Notes: generated by a model not told the origin, from the letters alone. Shown: positions 1 through 10,604, numbered from the stretch's first letter. The stretch is DNA of 64,000 nt from Promerops cafer (GCA_013398275.1 VZSE01011610.1:62391-126390); one strand, 5' to 3'. A program made the numbers and translations.

Positions 1-690
1 GGGTAGGTCCTTCCCACTCCCCCATGCGTGGAAAGCGGTGGAAGGAAGGGCCAGACCCTGCTCCCCATGGGCAGGATCTGGGGTGTGTCTGGTCCAGGTG
101 CCCTGTGAAGGTCTGGCCACATCCCTTGCCATCCACATGTCCAGTCTCATGGACCCCTCACCATCGTGTTTCAGGGCCAGCACTTCTCTCTGTGAGGTCA
201 CTAGACGCACCCACCTGGCTCTTGCCCCACGGAGGGCGTTTGCTGGGTGGCTCCCATGCACCCCACGGCATTGGGAGCCAGTGGCCGGGGCTGGTCCCGT
301 GTCCCCAGCCCCTTATCAGGGGCATTGCTCAACAGGAGGCATGAAGTTGGGGGTGGGCAGGGGCCAAGGCACTGCCTCACTTCTGAGCTGTGGGGTCTGG
401 GGAACCCCCATTCCTGGGCGAGCTGGGGAGGCCATGTCTGGGTTCGCCATGGGCTGGGCTGCTCCCTGCCAGCGGCACCCCCAGCTTTGTGGGGAGCCAC
501 GCGCGCCGTCGTGGCTGCCACTGCCGTCCCCCTCCTGCCTTACTGAGCTGTGATATGCGGGACGGAGAAACTGAGGCACGGACGCGGTGCGCAGGGTCGG
601 GACACGCTGGCCCAGGTTATCGTGGTTCTCCGACCCACGAGGTCTTGGCGGGGCACCCCCTTCCTGTTCTCTGGGGCTGCTGGGGGGCCC
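1..690. other. Upstream flank of PHGDH, no gene recognised
   Basis: GC-rich sequence before the PHGDH promoter. Several overlapping open frames exist on both strands, as expected from the base composition, but none resembles a known protein or shows a convincing exon structure. Nothing else was recognised. Confidence 0.6.
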
Positions 691-961
691 GGCCCAGCCC
701 TGGCCCCGCACCGTCAGCCTCCTCCCCCCCTCCCCCCGAGGGCGGGGGGGATGAGGGGGGCCCCGGGCGGGCTGGGGCGGGGAGGGGAAGGGAAGGAGGT
801 GGGATTATGGAGACGGGACCCAATGAGCCCGAAAAACGTGCACCGCTCGCCGCTCTTTTAGCGCGGCGGAGGGGCAGCAGCAGCCTCTCGGCGGCGTGCG
901 GAGACAGTCGGCACCCCCGTCCCGTCCCGTCCCTCCCCGTCCCGTCGGGCCCGCTCCCGCC
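691..961 (+). promoter_or_regulatory. PHGDH: PHGDH CpG-rich promoter and 5' UTR
   Basis: Very GC-rich block directly before the PHGDH start codon, with no clear TATA box. It contains long G and C runs (721-790), a GC box GGGGCGGGG at about 774-782 that fits an Sp1-type site, and a CCAAT box at 819-823. This is the architecture of a TATA-less housekeeping promoter. The transcription start is not visible directly and probably lies about 850-910. The CpG-rich character continues through exon 1 into intron 1. Confidence 0.6.
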
Positions 962-3900
962 ATGGCACTGGGCAAGCTGCAGAAAGTGCTGATCAGCGAA
1001 AGCCTGGACCCCTGCTGCCGGGAGATCCTGCAGGCCGCCGGGCTCCGGGTGCAGGAGAAGCCCGGGCTGAGCAAGGAGGAGCTGCTGCGGGAGATCCGGG
1101 TGAGGCACGGCTGCACCCACGCGTGGGTGGGTGGGTGAGTGCATGGGTGAGTGGGCACAGCTGCCGGCCGGCGGTCCCAGGTGGCAGCGGACCCCCTCGA
1201 CTGGTCCCCGCCTCCCGTCTGATGCAAGAGCCCGGCCGGTTTCGCACGGCAGATCCCGGACCCCGGCAGCGGATGTCCCTGTCCCGCGACCCACCCGGGG
1301 CCACCGGCCCCGGCCCTGGTCCCATCCGCCGTGTCGGTTACCCCTTAGGACTGCGATGGGCTCATCGTCCGCTCGGCCACCAAAGTCACGGCCGAGGTGC
1401 TGGAGGCGGCAGAGAGGCTGCAGGTGGTGGGCAGAGCTGGCACCGGCGTGGACAATGTGGACGTGGAGGCAGCCACCAGGAAGGGCGTCCTGGTCATGAA
1501 GTAAGAGTAGGAGTGTGGGGACATCCGTGCCTGTGATCCTGGGGAGAATTCAGTAGGGTGCCCTCTCCATGCATGGCACCCCTGGGACCACCCTTTGTGT
1601 CTCCATCCTCACGGGGCACAGACCCCTGCCAGCCTGGGGGACACACACCAGTGACACCACTCTCCATCCCCAGCACACCCACTGGGAACAGCCTCAGCGC
1701 CGCCGAGCTCACGTGTGGGATGATCCTGTGCCTGGCCAGGTGAGCACAAGGCAGGATGCGGACAGGTGTGCCCTACAGCCGCCTGCCCCTCGCTGACCAC
1801 AGCCTCCTTTTTAGGCAGATCCCGCAGGCAGCTGCCTCCATGAAGGAGGGCAAGTGGGACCGTAAGAAGGTAGGAGGCAGGTGAAGCGCCTCTGGGTGGG
1901 GGGTGTCCATGTGGGGTGTGCTCGCTCACTCTCCCTGTACTCCCCAGTACATGGGCATGGAGCTGAACGGGAAGACGCTGGCCGTGCTGGGGCTGGGACG
2001 CATCGGCAGGGAGGTGGCCACTCGCATGCAGGCTTTTGGCATGAAGGTGAGGAGATAGGGCAGGGAGGAATGATGGGGAGCACAGACCTTCCTGACCTGG
2101 CCAGAGCCACTGCGGCAGGCTGTAAAAGTGAGAGCCTGCTCTGCCTCAGACCATAGGCTACGATCCCATCATCACCCCTGATGTCTCAGCCACCTTTGGT
2201 GTGGAGCAGCTGCCGCTGGAGCAGATCTGGCCCTGCTGCGACTTTATCACGGTGCACACGCCGCTGCTGCCCTCCACCACGGGTATGGAGTGGGCACGAT
2301 CACATGGAGGTTTGGGGAGAGCTGGGGCAGCCCCCTTCTGCTCACAACCCTCCTTCCACAGGGCTCCTGAATGACAGCACCTTTGCCAAGTGCCGCCGTG
2401 GCGTGCAGGTGGTGAACTGTGCCCGTGGTGGCATCGTGGACGAGGGCGCGCTGCTGCGGGCGCTGCAGTCGGGGCAGTGTGGTGGGGCCGCCCTCGATGT
2501 CTTCACACATGTGAGTGGGACTGTGGGGACCCCCCGAGCTTGGCTTTGTCTCAGCACCACCTTAATTTTTCCCAGACCAGGGCAGGGCAGCCTATTAAAC
2601 CCTGTGGGGCTGGAACCAGAAACAACCCTTCTCAGCTTGCCTCCTTGCAAAGGAGGTGGGGTAAATTTCCCCTGCTCCGAGCTCCCAGGTAGGTGCTGGG
2701 AGCTGATGGCAGGATGGAACTGTGTCTGCAGGAGCCCCCAAAGGACCGTGACCTGGTGAACCACCCCAACGTCATCTCCTGCCCACACCTGGGCGCCAGC
2801 ACACGGGAGGCACAGAGCCGCTGTGGCAAGGAAATCGCCATGCAGATTGTGGACATGGCCACGGGGAAGGGGCTGACCGGCGTAGTGAGTCCCCCTGCAG
2901 CACCTGACCTCCGTGCCTCAGTTACCCCAGCTGTAACCCATGGGTGCACTGGGAGCAATGCTCCATGAGGGATCCCTGGCAGGCTCTCACTGCTCACTCT
3001 CTCCCACAGGTTAATGGGCAGGCTCTCAGCAAGGCTTTTGCACCCCAGACCAAGCCCTGGATCACCCTGGCCAGGGCCCTGGGCACAGTGCTGTGCACGA
3101 CGGGCAAGCAAGTGCAGGGCGGCGTGCAGGTCTGCACCCTAGGTGAGCCTGGGTGTGCAGACCCCAATGGGCAGGCAGGAGAAGAGATAGAGAGGAAGGT
3201 GGCTAACAGTGGGATTGGAGCCCTAGAGTGTGCAGGGATGGATGGGTGGATGGATTGGGTGGGTGGAAGGACCAGCCCCAGGCTGGCCACTCCGCTGCAG
3301 GCCTGTCCTCTCTGCTGCTGGCTCATGCATACCTCCCCCCTGCATCCCAGGGACACCCCTGAAGGAGGCTGGGAGCTACTTGACGCCTGCTGTGGCCGCA
3401 GGCATGCTGGCTGGAGGGACACAGAAGGAGGTGACCCTAGTGAATGCCACGCTGCTGGCCCAGGAGGCTGGGCTGAAGGTGCGTGGATACCTGGGCTCTG
3501 CACCCCAGCCTGGTGCACCTTCCCCACCAAGCAGCATGAGCCTGGGGACACCCTACCAGGCTGTTCATGGGGCATTGAGTGTTCCCTGGGGCGCTTCCAA
3601 GGACATCCCTTCCCTGCCCCAGCCACACGCAGGACCTGGGTGCTGAGTGGCCATGTCTCTCTGGCAGATCACAACCACCCACAGTGATGTGGTCCCCGAG
3701 CCCGACAGCAGCACTGGTCTGGTGCAGGTGTCCCTGCAGGGCACCCCACACCAGGTGACGGGGACAGTGCAGGGCAGCACCCCAGTCCTGCAGCAGATCA
3801 ATGGGGCCACCTTCAAGCAGCCAGCCCCACTGTCCGGCCCTCTCCTCATCTACAGAGCCAAAGCCTCCGATACCAGTGCTCTGGCCACGCTGACTGGTGA

Positions 3901-4513
3901 GCCCCTGTGTCAGCCTTGGGCTGCAGGGACAGCCTGGAGAACCCCTGCATCTGACCTAGAGCTGAGCCCCTGCTGCAGCAGATGCTGCCTGGGTGGATGG
4001 ATGGGATGGATGGAATGGATGGGATGGGATGGGATGGGATGGGATGGGATGGGATGGGATGGGATGGGATGGGATGGGANATGGATGGGATGAGATGGAT
4101 GGATGGGATGGGATGGATGGATGGATGGGATGGATGGATGGATGGATGGATGGATGGATGGATGGATGGATGGATGGATGGATGGGGGATTTGGGCGGGG
4201 GGTTGTGTGATGTTGAGCAAAGGACTTGGGGTGGAGGAAGAAATGGCATAATGGACCTCTGAGAGGGGTGTTGGGGTGAGCAGAGGCTCAGCTCCCTGCT
4301 GGGTGCTGGGGCACTGGGGCAGCCTGTGGTCCCTAATCCCTGTCCTCCTTTCCAGGGCTGCTGAGCAAGGCAGGGGGCCAGCTCCTGTCCTACCACAGCT
4401 CCAGCACGGTGGCAGGGGAGCAGTGGAGTGTTGTGGGGCTCTCAGCCCCCCTGTCCAACCTTGGCGAGCTAAAGCCACGTGTCACAGAAATCTTCCAGCT
4501 CCACCTGCTGTAG
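962..4513 (+). CDS. PHGDH: D-3-phosphoglycerate dehydrogenase (PHGDH), complete, 12 coding exons
   Basis: Oxidises 3-phosphoglycerate to 3-phosphohydroxypyruvate with NAD+, the first step of cytosolic serine synthesis. Coding exons: 962-1099, 1349-1500, 1674-1739, 1815-1869, 1948-2046, 2150-2282, 2362-2510, 2732-2884, 3010-3142, 3351-3478, 3668-3896, 4356-4513. All have GT-AG introns and consistent phase, giving 530 aa (human 533). Visible: N-terminal substrate-binding domain; Rossmann motif GLGRIG (exon 5); NCARGG with catalytic Arg236; catalytic Glu265 (first codon of exon 8); His283 in SCPHLGA; then the allosteric substrate-binding and ACT-like C-terminal regions, the least conserved part. 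Residue 264, just before the catalytic Glu, is His where human has Glu. The start lies in a strong Kozak context (GCCATGG). The gene spans only 3.6 kb and ends tail to tail with HMGCS2. Confidence 0.96.
3991..4187 (+). repeat. (GGGAT)n / (GGAT)n microsatellite in PHGDH intron 11
   Basis: About 200 bp of tandem repeat. It starts with GGAT/GGGAT mixtures, then has 12 GGGAT units (4021-4079), one ambiguous base (n at 4080), more mixed units, and about 15 GGAT units up to the GGGGG run at 4183-4187. The n lies inside the repeat, so its assembled length is unreliable. The GGG runs spaced by AT on the PHGDH sense strand fit a G-quadruplex-forming tract. Confidence 0.95.
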
Positions 4514-4633
4514 ACCCCGACTGCCAACAAGGACTCTCCCCACGCTGCAGCATCTGGACCCTCCCCCAGCTGGGAAAGCATTGCACATGGCCATCCTTGA
4601 CCCCCACACTGGGTTTGGGGTGGCCTCACGTTC

Positions 4634-4639
4634 AATAAA
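4634..4639 (+). terminator. PHGDH: PHGDH poly(A) signal AATAAA
   Basis: Canonical AATAAA 121 bp after the PHGDH stop codon, followed by a T/G-rich stretch around 4660-4690. The 3' UTR is therefore about 140 nt. Confidence 0.85.
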
Positions 4640-4659
4640 GGGTCTAGAAGGAGAGAGCA

Positions 4660-5163
4660 TGTGGTGCCTTTTCTGTGCGGTTCTTTGTCTTCAACCCCAA
4701 ACCCCCTCCCTCCTGCCCCTGCTGCTCCCCAGCCCTGCTGCTGTTTGCTGAAGGGTGCAAAGGTCTCTGTGGCAGCTGAGGTCCTGTCTGGACACGGTCT
4801 CGTGCTGGGACATGGCCCAGAGAGCAACGGTCCAAGGGGCATGAGCCCTCCCGTGAGCCACTGTGTCACCTGTGCCCTCCTGCCCATGGGTTTTGCCATG
4901 AGAATGTTTCAGTTTAATGACATCATGGGGAAAATACCATCTTGTCCCCCTAAACTGGCAACTGGGAGGCTGGGGCTTACTTGACTCCCCCATAATGTCA
5001 GGGCATACTCCCATGTCTGTCAGGGCATACTCCCATGTCTAACAGGGCAGGGGGCCATGGAATAAATCCTGTAAGCAGCTGTGATCCAGACTGGTGGTTT
5101 TTAACTGGGAGGGACCTGGGGCAGGAGGAGACCATTCAAGACCAGGAGCCAGAGCCGGGCTGC
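4660..5163. other. Intergenic spacer between convergent PHGDH and HMGCS2
   Basis: About 500 bp between the two 3' ends. It holds a 22-bp perfect tandem duplication (4997-5040), entered separately. No gene or other element was recognised. Confidence 0.6.
4997..5040. repeat. Two-copy 22-bp tandem duplication
   Basis: The 22-bp unit beginning GTCAGGGCATAC occurs at 4997-5018 and again at 5019-5040 with no difference. Identical copies suggest a recent local duplication in the spacer between PHGDH and HMGCS2. Confidence 0.9.
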
Positions 5164-5183
5164 TGCCCCCTCCCATCCGCACC

Positions 5184-5189
5184 TTTATT
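5184..5189 (-). terminator. HMGCS2: HMGCS2 poly(A) signal AATAAA (TTTATT on + strand)
   Basis: AATAAA on the minus strand 200 bp past the HMGCS2 stop codon, so the predicted 3' UTR is about 220 nt. It is the only canonical signal seen between the stop and the PHGDH 3' end. Confidence 0.75.
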
Positions 5190-5388
5190 CCCTTGCACTG
5201 CCCAGGTGTTTGCAGAAGACACTGCTTTCTCCAACAGCTCTGGGGCCTGAGTCACTGCTGGCCATTCCCCATCCATACAAAGGGAACTTTCCCACACAGG
5301 CCAGCCCTGGATGAGGGGAATGAACAGGGATGACAGGGCGAAAGAGAGCATCCCCCTCCCCAGGGCTCACCACTCTGGTGATCCCACT

Positions 5389-8300
5389 CTAGATGGGCTT
5401 CCTGGCATATTCGCGCCGGTACTTGGAATCCACCCGTGTCAGGTACCAGGTTCCGGGGAAGAGATCCGCCTGGGAGCCGTGGGGAGCGTGGTCGGCTGCA
5501 AGGAGAGGGCAGTGATGTTCAGGAGTGTTGTGGGGTCCCAACAGGGCAGGGTCACATCCCCCCAACCCCACTCACCCAAGTGATGGGTTTCCTCCCGTCG
5601 CTTCATGATCTCGGCAAAGTCCTGTGGGGCCACGCGCTTGCGGGCATCCAGGCGAGCGGGCAGGTCAGCCAGGCTGGAGACCAGCTTGTCCAGGGGTGAG
5701 CCTGGCAACGGGCACCCCGTGGTTGAGATGGCACCACTGACAGCCCCGTTCTGCCCTCCCTTCCCAGTCCCTCTCTCCCCCGGGGCTCACCTGGGGCTGC
5801 ATCCTGCGAGACACGGAAGGAAAACATGCTGGCGGCCAGTCCCGAGCCATAGGAGAAGGCACCGATCCGGGAGCCGGCCAGGTCCCGTACCGAGCACCTG
5901 AAGCGAGAGGTGAGGGGGTCACAGGACATTTGGGCTGAGGGAGACATGGGGATGCAGGGCTGTGGGGGCAGTGTAGGGGGTTGCCTCCTTTGTAGGCAGG
6001 CAGATCTTTGGGGCCACATTTCTGAGGGAGTGTAGCCCTGGAGTGCGGTGGTGCCAGGGAGCCCCAGGACAAGGCTTTTGTTGCCCTCAGAGCCTGTCTG
6101 TTCCCATGACTCCTTTCCCATGGGGTCACTCATTCTACTGGGCATGACAACAGGGGTTTTCATCCTCTTGGTGATGACAGAAGGGCTGTATGCACTGGCC
6201 CAGCTCCAGCAAGCTGGGATGAAAAGTCTGGCAGGGAGATGGCCTGCAGGAGATGGTCTGGCAGGGAGATGGAGCAGGATGCATCCACACTGGGGGTTGT
6301 GTGCAATGAAAGAATCAGATCCCTCTTGAGGCAGGGGGAGATGAGGGCTGGGAGATGAGTTCTGCCCCTCTATCCAGCCAGGGAGTGCCCTCCCCAAAAT
6401 GACCTCCTCCCTCTCCCCAAGCCAATGTTGTGGGGGACTCACTGGGACAGGAGGGAGGCCAGGCAGCCATACATGGATGGTGTGTACATGTTGCCATTGC
6501 GGGAAGAGAGGAGCAGGGAGGGTTTGGTCTTCTGGTTGAAGATGTCCTGGCTGGCTGCTTGGAATGCCTTCTCCACCTCCTTGCTGGTGTAGGTGTCCTG
6601 CAGCTTCACACCGCTGCCCAGAGAGAGACCAGCTGGAACCCCAGACCAGCACATCCCTGGTGGGGCTGAGGGATGGGGGACATGGCACAGGGACCCACCG
6701 GAAGGACTGAAGCCCCTTGTAGAGGCCAGAGGCTGTGTCGGGGTTGGGGGAGGCCAAGAAGTCGTTCAGCAGCAGCCGCCCCACCGACTTCTGCACCAGC
6801 TTGCAGAAGGGCGAGTGGAAGATGATGTACTTGAAGTCATCGAGGGTGAAGGGCCTCTGGATGCCAGCTGGGAGGCAACACGGGACCATCAGTATCCAGG
6901 GGCCTGCGATTGGCACCTCAGGGGTGCTGCCACTCACCCTGCTGCCACTGGGTCTCTGCCTTCCGTCGGTACACGGCGTAGCAGCGGTCCAGCGCCCGCA
7001 GGTAGCACTGGATGGAGAGCTGCCCGTCCACCACCGGGTACTCAGAGGACAGATTTGGCTTGTAGAAGTCGTAAGCGTGCTCCATGTGGGTTCCACGCAG
7101 GCCTGGGGTGCATGGGGAGAGCCAGCTGTCAGAGAGCATCGGGAGGTCCCAGCCTGGTGGCAAGCACCCAGGGGTGCTGCATGCCATGCCACCCCTGGGA
7201 TCCAGCAGCCTCCCTGAGTCACTCCATGGTGCCCACAGCAATGTGGCTAGCCAGCATCCTGGAGTAGTCATCAGGGTCTGGCTGAGCAGCTCTGCCCAGG
7301 GCTGGGACATGGATGCATGGTCCCCAGGGACAGCACCCATCAGCTCGCCACCCCCAGGGTCTCATGACACCGACCTCTCTCCAGCACCAGCGGGGCGTTG
7401 GGTCCCACCAGCATGGCGATGGCACCGGCTCCTCCCGTGGGCCGCGCGTTACCCGTGGCATAGACAGCGATGTCCCCACACACCACCACGGCGTAGCGAC
7501 CTGGGCGAGGACAGAGGCGCTGGCAGGGCCACCAGTGGGTGGAAGCCTCCATCCCATGGCCCTTGTGTGTTCCCATCTCCATGCTGCCAGGTGTCACACC
7601 AAGATGGGGAAGAAGCAGGGGTGACGGAGAGCCTGGAGGTCCAGTGGCTCCCTTTGCAGTCGGAGCATCTTTGGGTTTCAGGCCAACTCCTGCCTCCTTC
7701 CCCGATCACATGGCACCCACCCAGCATCCAGCCCCACGGCAGGGTCCCCGCCTGTACTCACCATCCCAGGCACTGGACTCCACCCAGGCGGCTGCGTTGA
7801 AGAGTGAGGCCGTGCCCCCGTAGCAGGCGTTGGTGGTGTCGATGCCCTCCACATCAGTGTTGCCAGAGTCATGGAAAAGTTGCATGAGGACAGTCTTGAC
7901 GGCCTTGGATTTGTCGATGACGGTCTCGGTGCCCACCTCCAGGCGGCCGATGGCATCCCAGGAGAGACGCCCGCGCTCCACGAGCCGCTGCACCACGGTC
8001 AGGCACAAGGAGTTGATGTCCTCATGGGCGGCGCAGAAGCCCATCTGCTTCTGGCCCAGGCCCCGTGTGTACTTGCCGGCCTCCACACCATCAAACCGCT
8101 CCAGCTCCTCCTGATCCACATACTGGGCAGGGAAGTACACCTCCAGGGCCAGGATGCCCACGTCCTTGGGCCAGGCACCTGTCCCAGCAGCACTGGAAAA
8201 GCTGTGGGACAGAGCGAGTGGCAGCAATCCCACGGCAGCCTTGAGGACAGAGGGTGGCCCTGTGAAGATGCCACCAGCGGGCAGTCCAGGCTGGGAGCAC

Positions 8301-8561
8301 CCCAAATCCATGGTAGCTCCTTGTGCCTGTCAGTGCTGCAGGGAGGAGGGAGAGGCTCCCCTTCCCCACCAAGGTTTAAGAGCTCAGCCAGCTGCCCAGC
8401 CCTACTGTGGTCATGTCTGCAGCCCCCCCGATCCATGTGGATGCTCACCATGCCCTCTGCCAAGCCGCGGGATGCTGGGCGCCCCGGGGTGCCCGCTCCG
8501 GCGCCAGCGGTGCCCACCTCGCCCCCCAGCAGCGCGCGGCGCGCCCGACCAAGCGCAACAT
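5389..8561 (-). CDS. HMGCS2: Mitochondrial hydroxymethylglutaryl-CoA synthase (HMGCS2), complete, 9 coding exons
   Basis: Condenses acetyl-CoA with acetoacetyl-CoA to HMG-CoA, the rate-controlling step of ketogenesis in the mitochondrial matrix. Exons in transcript order: 8561-8449, 8201-7762, 7500-7375, 7102-6938, 6867-6699, 6613-6443, 5897-5791, 5701-5576, 5495-5389. Phases are all consistent, giving 507 aa (human 508). The first 37 residues begin MLRLVGRAARCWGARW, rich in Arg and poor in acidic residues, as in a mitochondrial targeting peptide; the cytosolic paralogue HMGCS1 lacks this. The enzyme domain starts near WPKDVGI (Trp48). Visible catalytic regions: Glu in EVGTET (about 130), nucleophile Cys in NACYGG (about 164) and His in FHSPFCK (about 299). 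The protein ends YARKPI, where human has YARRPV. The donor of exon 3 (GTCGGT) is weak. Synteny with PHGDH and REG4 supports HMGCS2 over HMGCS1. Confidence 0.95.
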
Positions 8562-8636
8562 CTTCGGCCTGGCCGCTGCGCGGACGAAGGGACGACCGGC
8601 CGGACAGATGGACAGCGGGATGGGCCTTGCGTAGTG

Positions 8637-8644
8637 CTTTTATA
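8637..8644 (-). promoter_or_regulatory. HMGCS2: HMGCS2 TATA box (TATAAAAG on minus strand)
   Basis: TATAAAAG on the minus strand, 76 bp before the HMGCS2 ATG. A start 25-30 bp downstream would put transcription initiation near 8612-8618 and leave a 5' UTR of about 50 nt with no upstream ATG. Confidence 0.7.
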
Positions 8645-8703
8645 AACTGCGTGGGGCAGCTCGGCACAGCCCTCCCGGCCTTTATCAGCCTGCCGGACCC
8701 TGG

Positions 8704-8716
8704 CGCTCAAAGGTCA
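8704..8716 (-). promoter_or_regulatory. HMGCS2: DR1 / PPAR-RXR-type response element of HMGCS2
   Basis: The minus strand reads TGACCTTTGAGCG; the plus strand reads CGCTCA-A-AGGTCA, a direct repeat with one spacer base. One half-site is perfect and the other matches 4 of 6. It lies about 60 bp upstream of the TATA box, which is about -90 to -102 from the predicted start. In rat, the element through which PPARalpha controls this gene is at about -104 to -92. The match in type and position is seen; its function here is inferred. Confidence 0.55.
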
Positions 8717-8719
8717 CCG

Positions 8720-9590
8720 AGCGCCAGCCAACACGACAGGGGCAGCGGAGCTTCGGAGGGGGGGAGCTTGCGAGGTGTCTTTGCCTTGTGCCCCAAAGCC
8801 TGGGGACACGGAGCCGGAGCCGGGGCTGGGCAGCGGGACGGGCTGTCCCGCAGCCGCGGCTGCCCTGGGGCAGGGACAGCTCCGGTGCCAGGCTCGCCTG
8901 CACGGCTGTGGTCACTGTGTGGCCTCCCCGGCTGCCCCCGCGGTCCCGGGCAGGGAGCCGAGGGCGGCCAGGCTTTGGCGCCGGCACCATCCGCGCTGCC
9001 CGGGACGCAGTCCACGTCTAACACGTGCCGCAGCTCTGGGGGGGTAAAAACGCCGTGAGCTGGGCGGGGGCAGAGCCATCTTCAAAGCAGCAGGGCAAAC
9101 AGCCACGTGAGGCCTGTGGTAAGATAACAGTGACACAAAAGGGACCTTTGGTCCCGGTGCTGCTGTCAACATGGCCATGGGGCAGTATTGCAGCCCTCAG
9201 ATCCCTGTGGAGCTGTCTGCACCGGGGGAACCACCTGTCTGCATGCCTGCACACCCGCGACAGCTCCCGTCCCCACGCCCGTCTGTGTGCCAGGTCTCCT
9301 TGTCTGCACTCTGGGGACACCCTGTCCCCCACCTGCTTCCCAGGGACACCTGTTGTATTTGGCACCCGAGGGCTGGTATGAGCAAACACGAGTGCTCAGC
9401 CAGCTGGCCCCGCAGCTCCCGGGGACTCATCCCCAAACAGTTCTGCCCGCGCTGGCAGCGCAGAAGCCTCTGGAAGCCAGGAAGCTCGGGGAACCGTGGA
9501 AGAGCCCGTCTCTCTCTCTCACGAACCAGCCCAGGGCTTTGCACCAGCACCAAGCTCACACAGCATTTGCATGCTTCTTTTTTTATAAGA
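8720..9590. other. CpG-rich intergenic region between HMGCS2 promoter and REG4 3' end
   Basis: The part next to HMGCS2 (to about 9010) is CpG-rich and belongs to its promoter region. The rest becomes ordinary sequence. No exon structure or repeat was recognised. Confidence 0.5.
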
Positions 9591-9594
9591 TGTA

Positions 9595-9600
9595 TTTATA
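9595..9600 (-). terminator. REG4: Possible REG4 poly(A) signal, variant TATAAA
   Basis: No canonical AATAAA is seen just past the REG4 stop codon. The minus strand has TATAAA, a weaker known variant, about 80 bp after the stop in an A/T-rich patch. Tentative. Confidence 0.35.
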
Positions 9601-9678
9601 GGAGTTGCAGGGAGAGAGACAGAGGTGGCACGGGAGGAACGTCGCAGGCGCGGGGTCCCCCACGGGCCAGGGCTGTGC

Positions 9679-10604
9679 TCAGTGCAAGGGGTAGAACTTG
9701 CAGATGTAGTGATGCTTCCGGGAGCAGTCGGCACTGGCCCACACAGAGAAGCCTGCGGGAGAGACGGGCAGGGGGCTGCCGGGGGCCACGGCGAGAACGG
9801 GCACCAGCTGTGCCTGCCGCAGCCCTCCAAGGGGATGAGACCTGGAAGAGGAGGGAGGCGGGGGACTGCCGGCCGAGCCCAGGCGCTGGAGGTGGGTGCA
9901 GGGACAAGGCACTCACTGCTGTGATGGGTCAGCATGGCGCAGCTCCCCCCTCGGGCACCGTTCCCAGCCATCTCACTGGTGGCACTGTAGTCCTTCCCAC
10001 TCGTCCACTGCCAGGCCTGGCTCTGTGCAGGGAGAGGAGAGGAGAGTTCAGAGGCATGGCCCTGCTGTCCCTCAGCCCCTCATCACCCCTGCTGCCCACA
10101 CCTCACCTCTTTACTCTTTTGGAGTCCAATCCAGACAGGCTGCACACGTTGGTAGTAGGAGATGGTTCTCCGCAGGGTGGCTGCCTCCTGGGCGTTCTCC
10201 ACCCAGGCCAGGTGGGCGCCTTTCTTGAAGTCCTGGCACCGACTCTGCAGGGAGAGCTGTCAGTGCCAGGGCACCTCAGGGAGACGGGGGGTCCCTGTTC
10301 CTCTGCATACCCCGGTGGGCTTACCTCAGCCTCGTCCCAGGTCCGGGACTCAGGGAAGTATTTGAAGCAGCTGAGCTTGTAGTAGGACCAGCCGTCGGGG
10401 CAGTAGTTTATGTACCTGCCATCTGTTTGGGGAGATCCGCGGGCAGGGATGAGGACAGCCAGCATCACTGCCTGGAGAAGAGCGTGGCTCCCTCCTGGCC
10501 CAGCTACAAAAGCAGCTGCCCCCCGAGCCGTGGCACTCACCGCCCGGCCGCAGGAGCCCCACGCAGCCCAGCAGCAGGAGGGCGAGTCTGGCCGCAGCCG
10601 CCAT
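9679..10604 (-). CDS. REG4: REG4-like secreted C-type lectin domain protein, complete, 5 coding exons
   Basis: Regenerating-islet-derived protein 4, a small secreted lectin of the gut epithelium. Exons in transcript order: 10604-10541, 10422-10325, 10244-10107, 10022-9917, 9752-9679; phases consistent, 159 aa (human 158). Residues 1-21 form a signal peptide with a Leu-rich core (LALLLLGCVGLL). The rest is one C-type lectin domain: CPDGW opening, GAHLA, WIGL, and six cysteines (about 29, 40, 57, 128, 145, 153) that fit three disulfides. No EPN/QPD or WND calcium motifs are visible, in line with calcium-independent binding reported for REG4. It ends CKFYPLH (human CKYRP). The ATG has A at -3 and G at +4. 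It sits between HMGCS2 and NOTCH2, exactly as human REG4 does. Confidence 0.88.

Noticed and set aside
617..1294. 225-codon minus-strand open frame across the PHGDH promoter
   Set aside because: Antisense shadow of PHGDH exon 1 and GC-rich promoter sequence.
3846..4478. Open frames encoding Trp-Met-Asp-Gly or His-Pro-Ser repeats
   Set aside because: Translations of the GGAT/GGGAT microsatellite in PHGDH intron 11; not genes.
5603..7222. Very long (539-codon) minus-strand open frame
   Set aside because: Runs through HMGCS2 exons and introns in the wrong frame; the spliced model with consistent phases explains the region.
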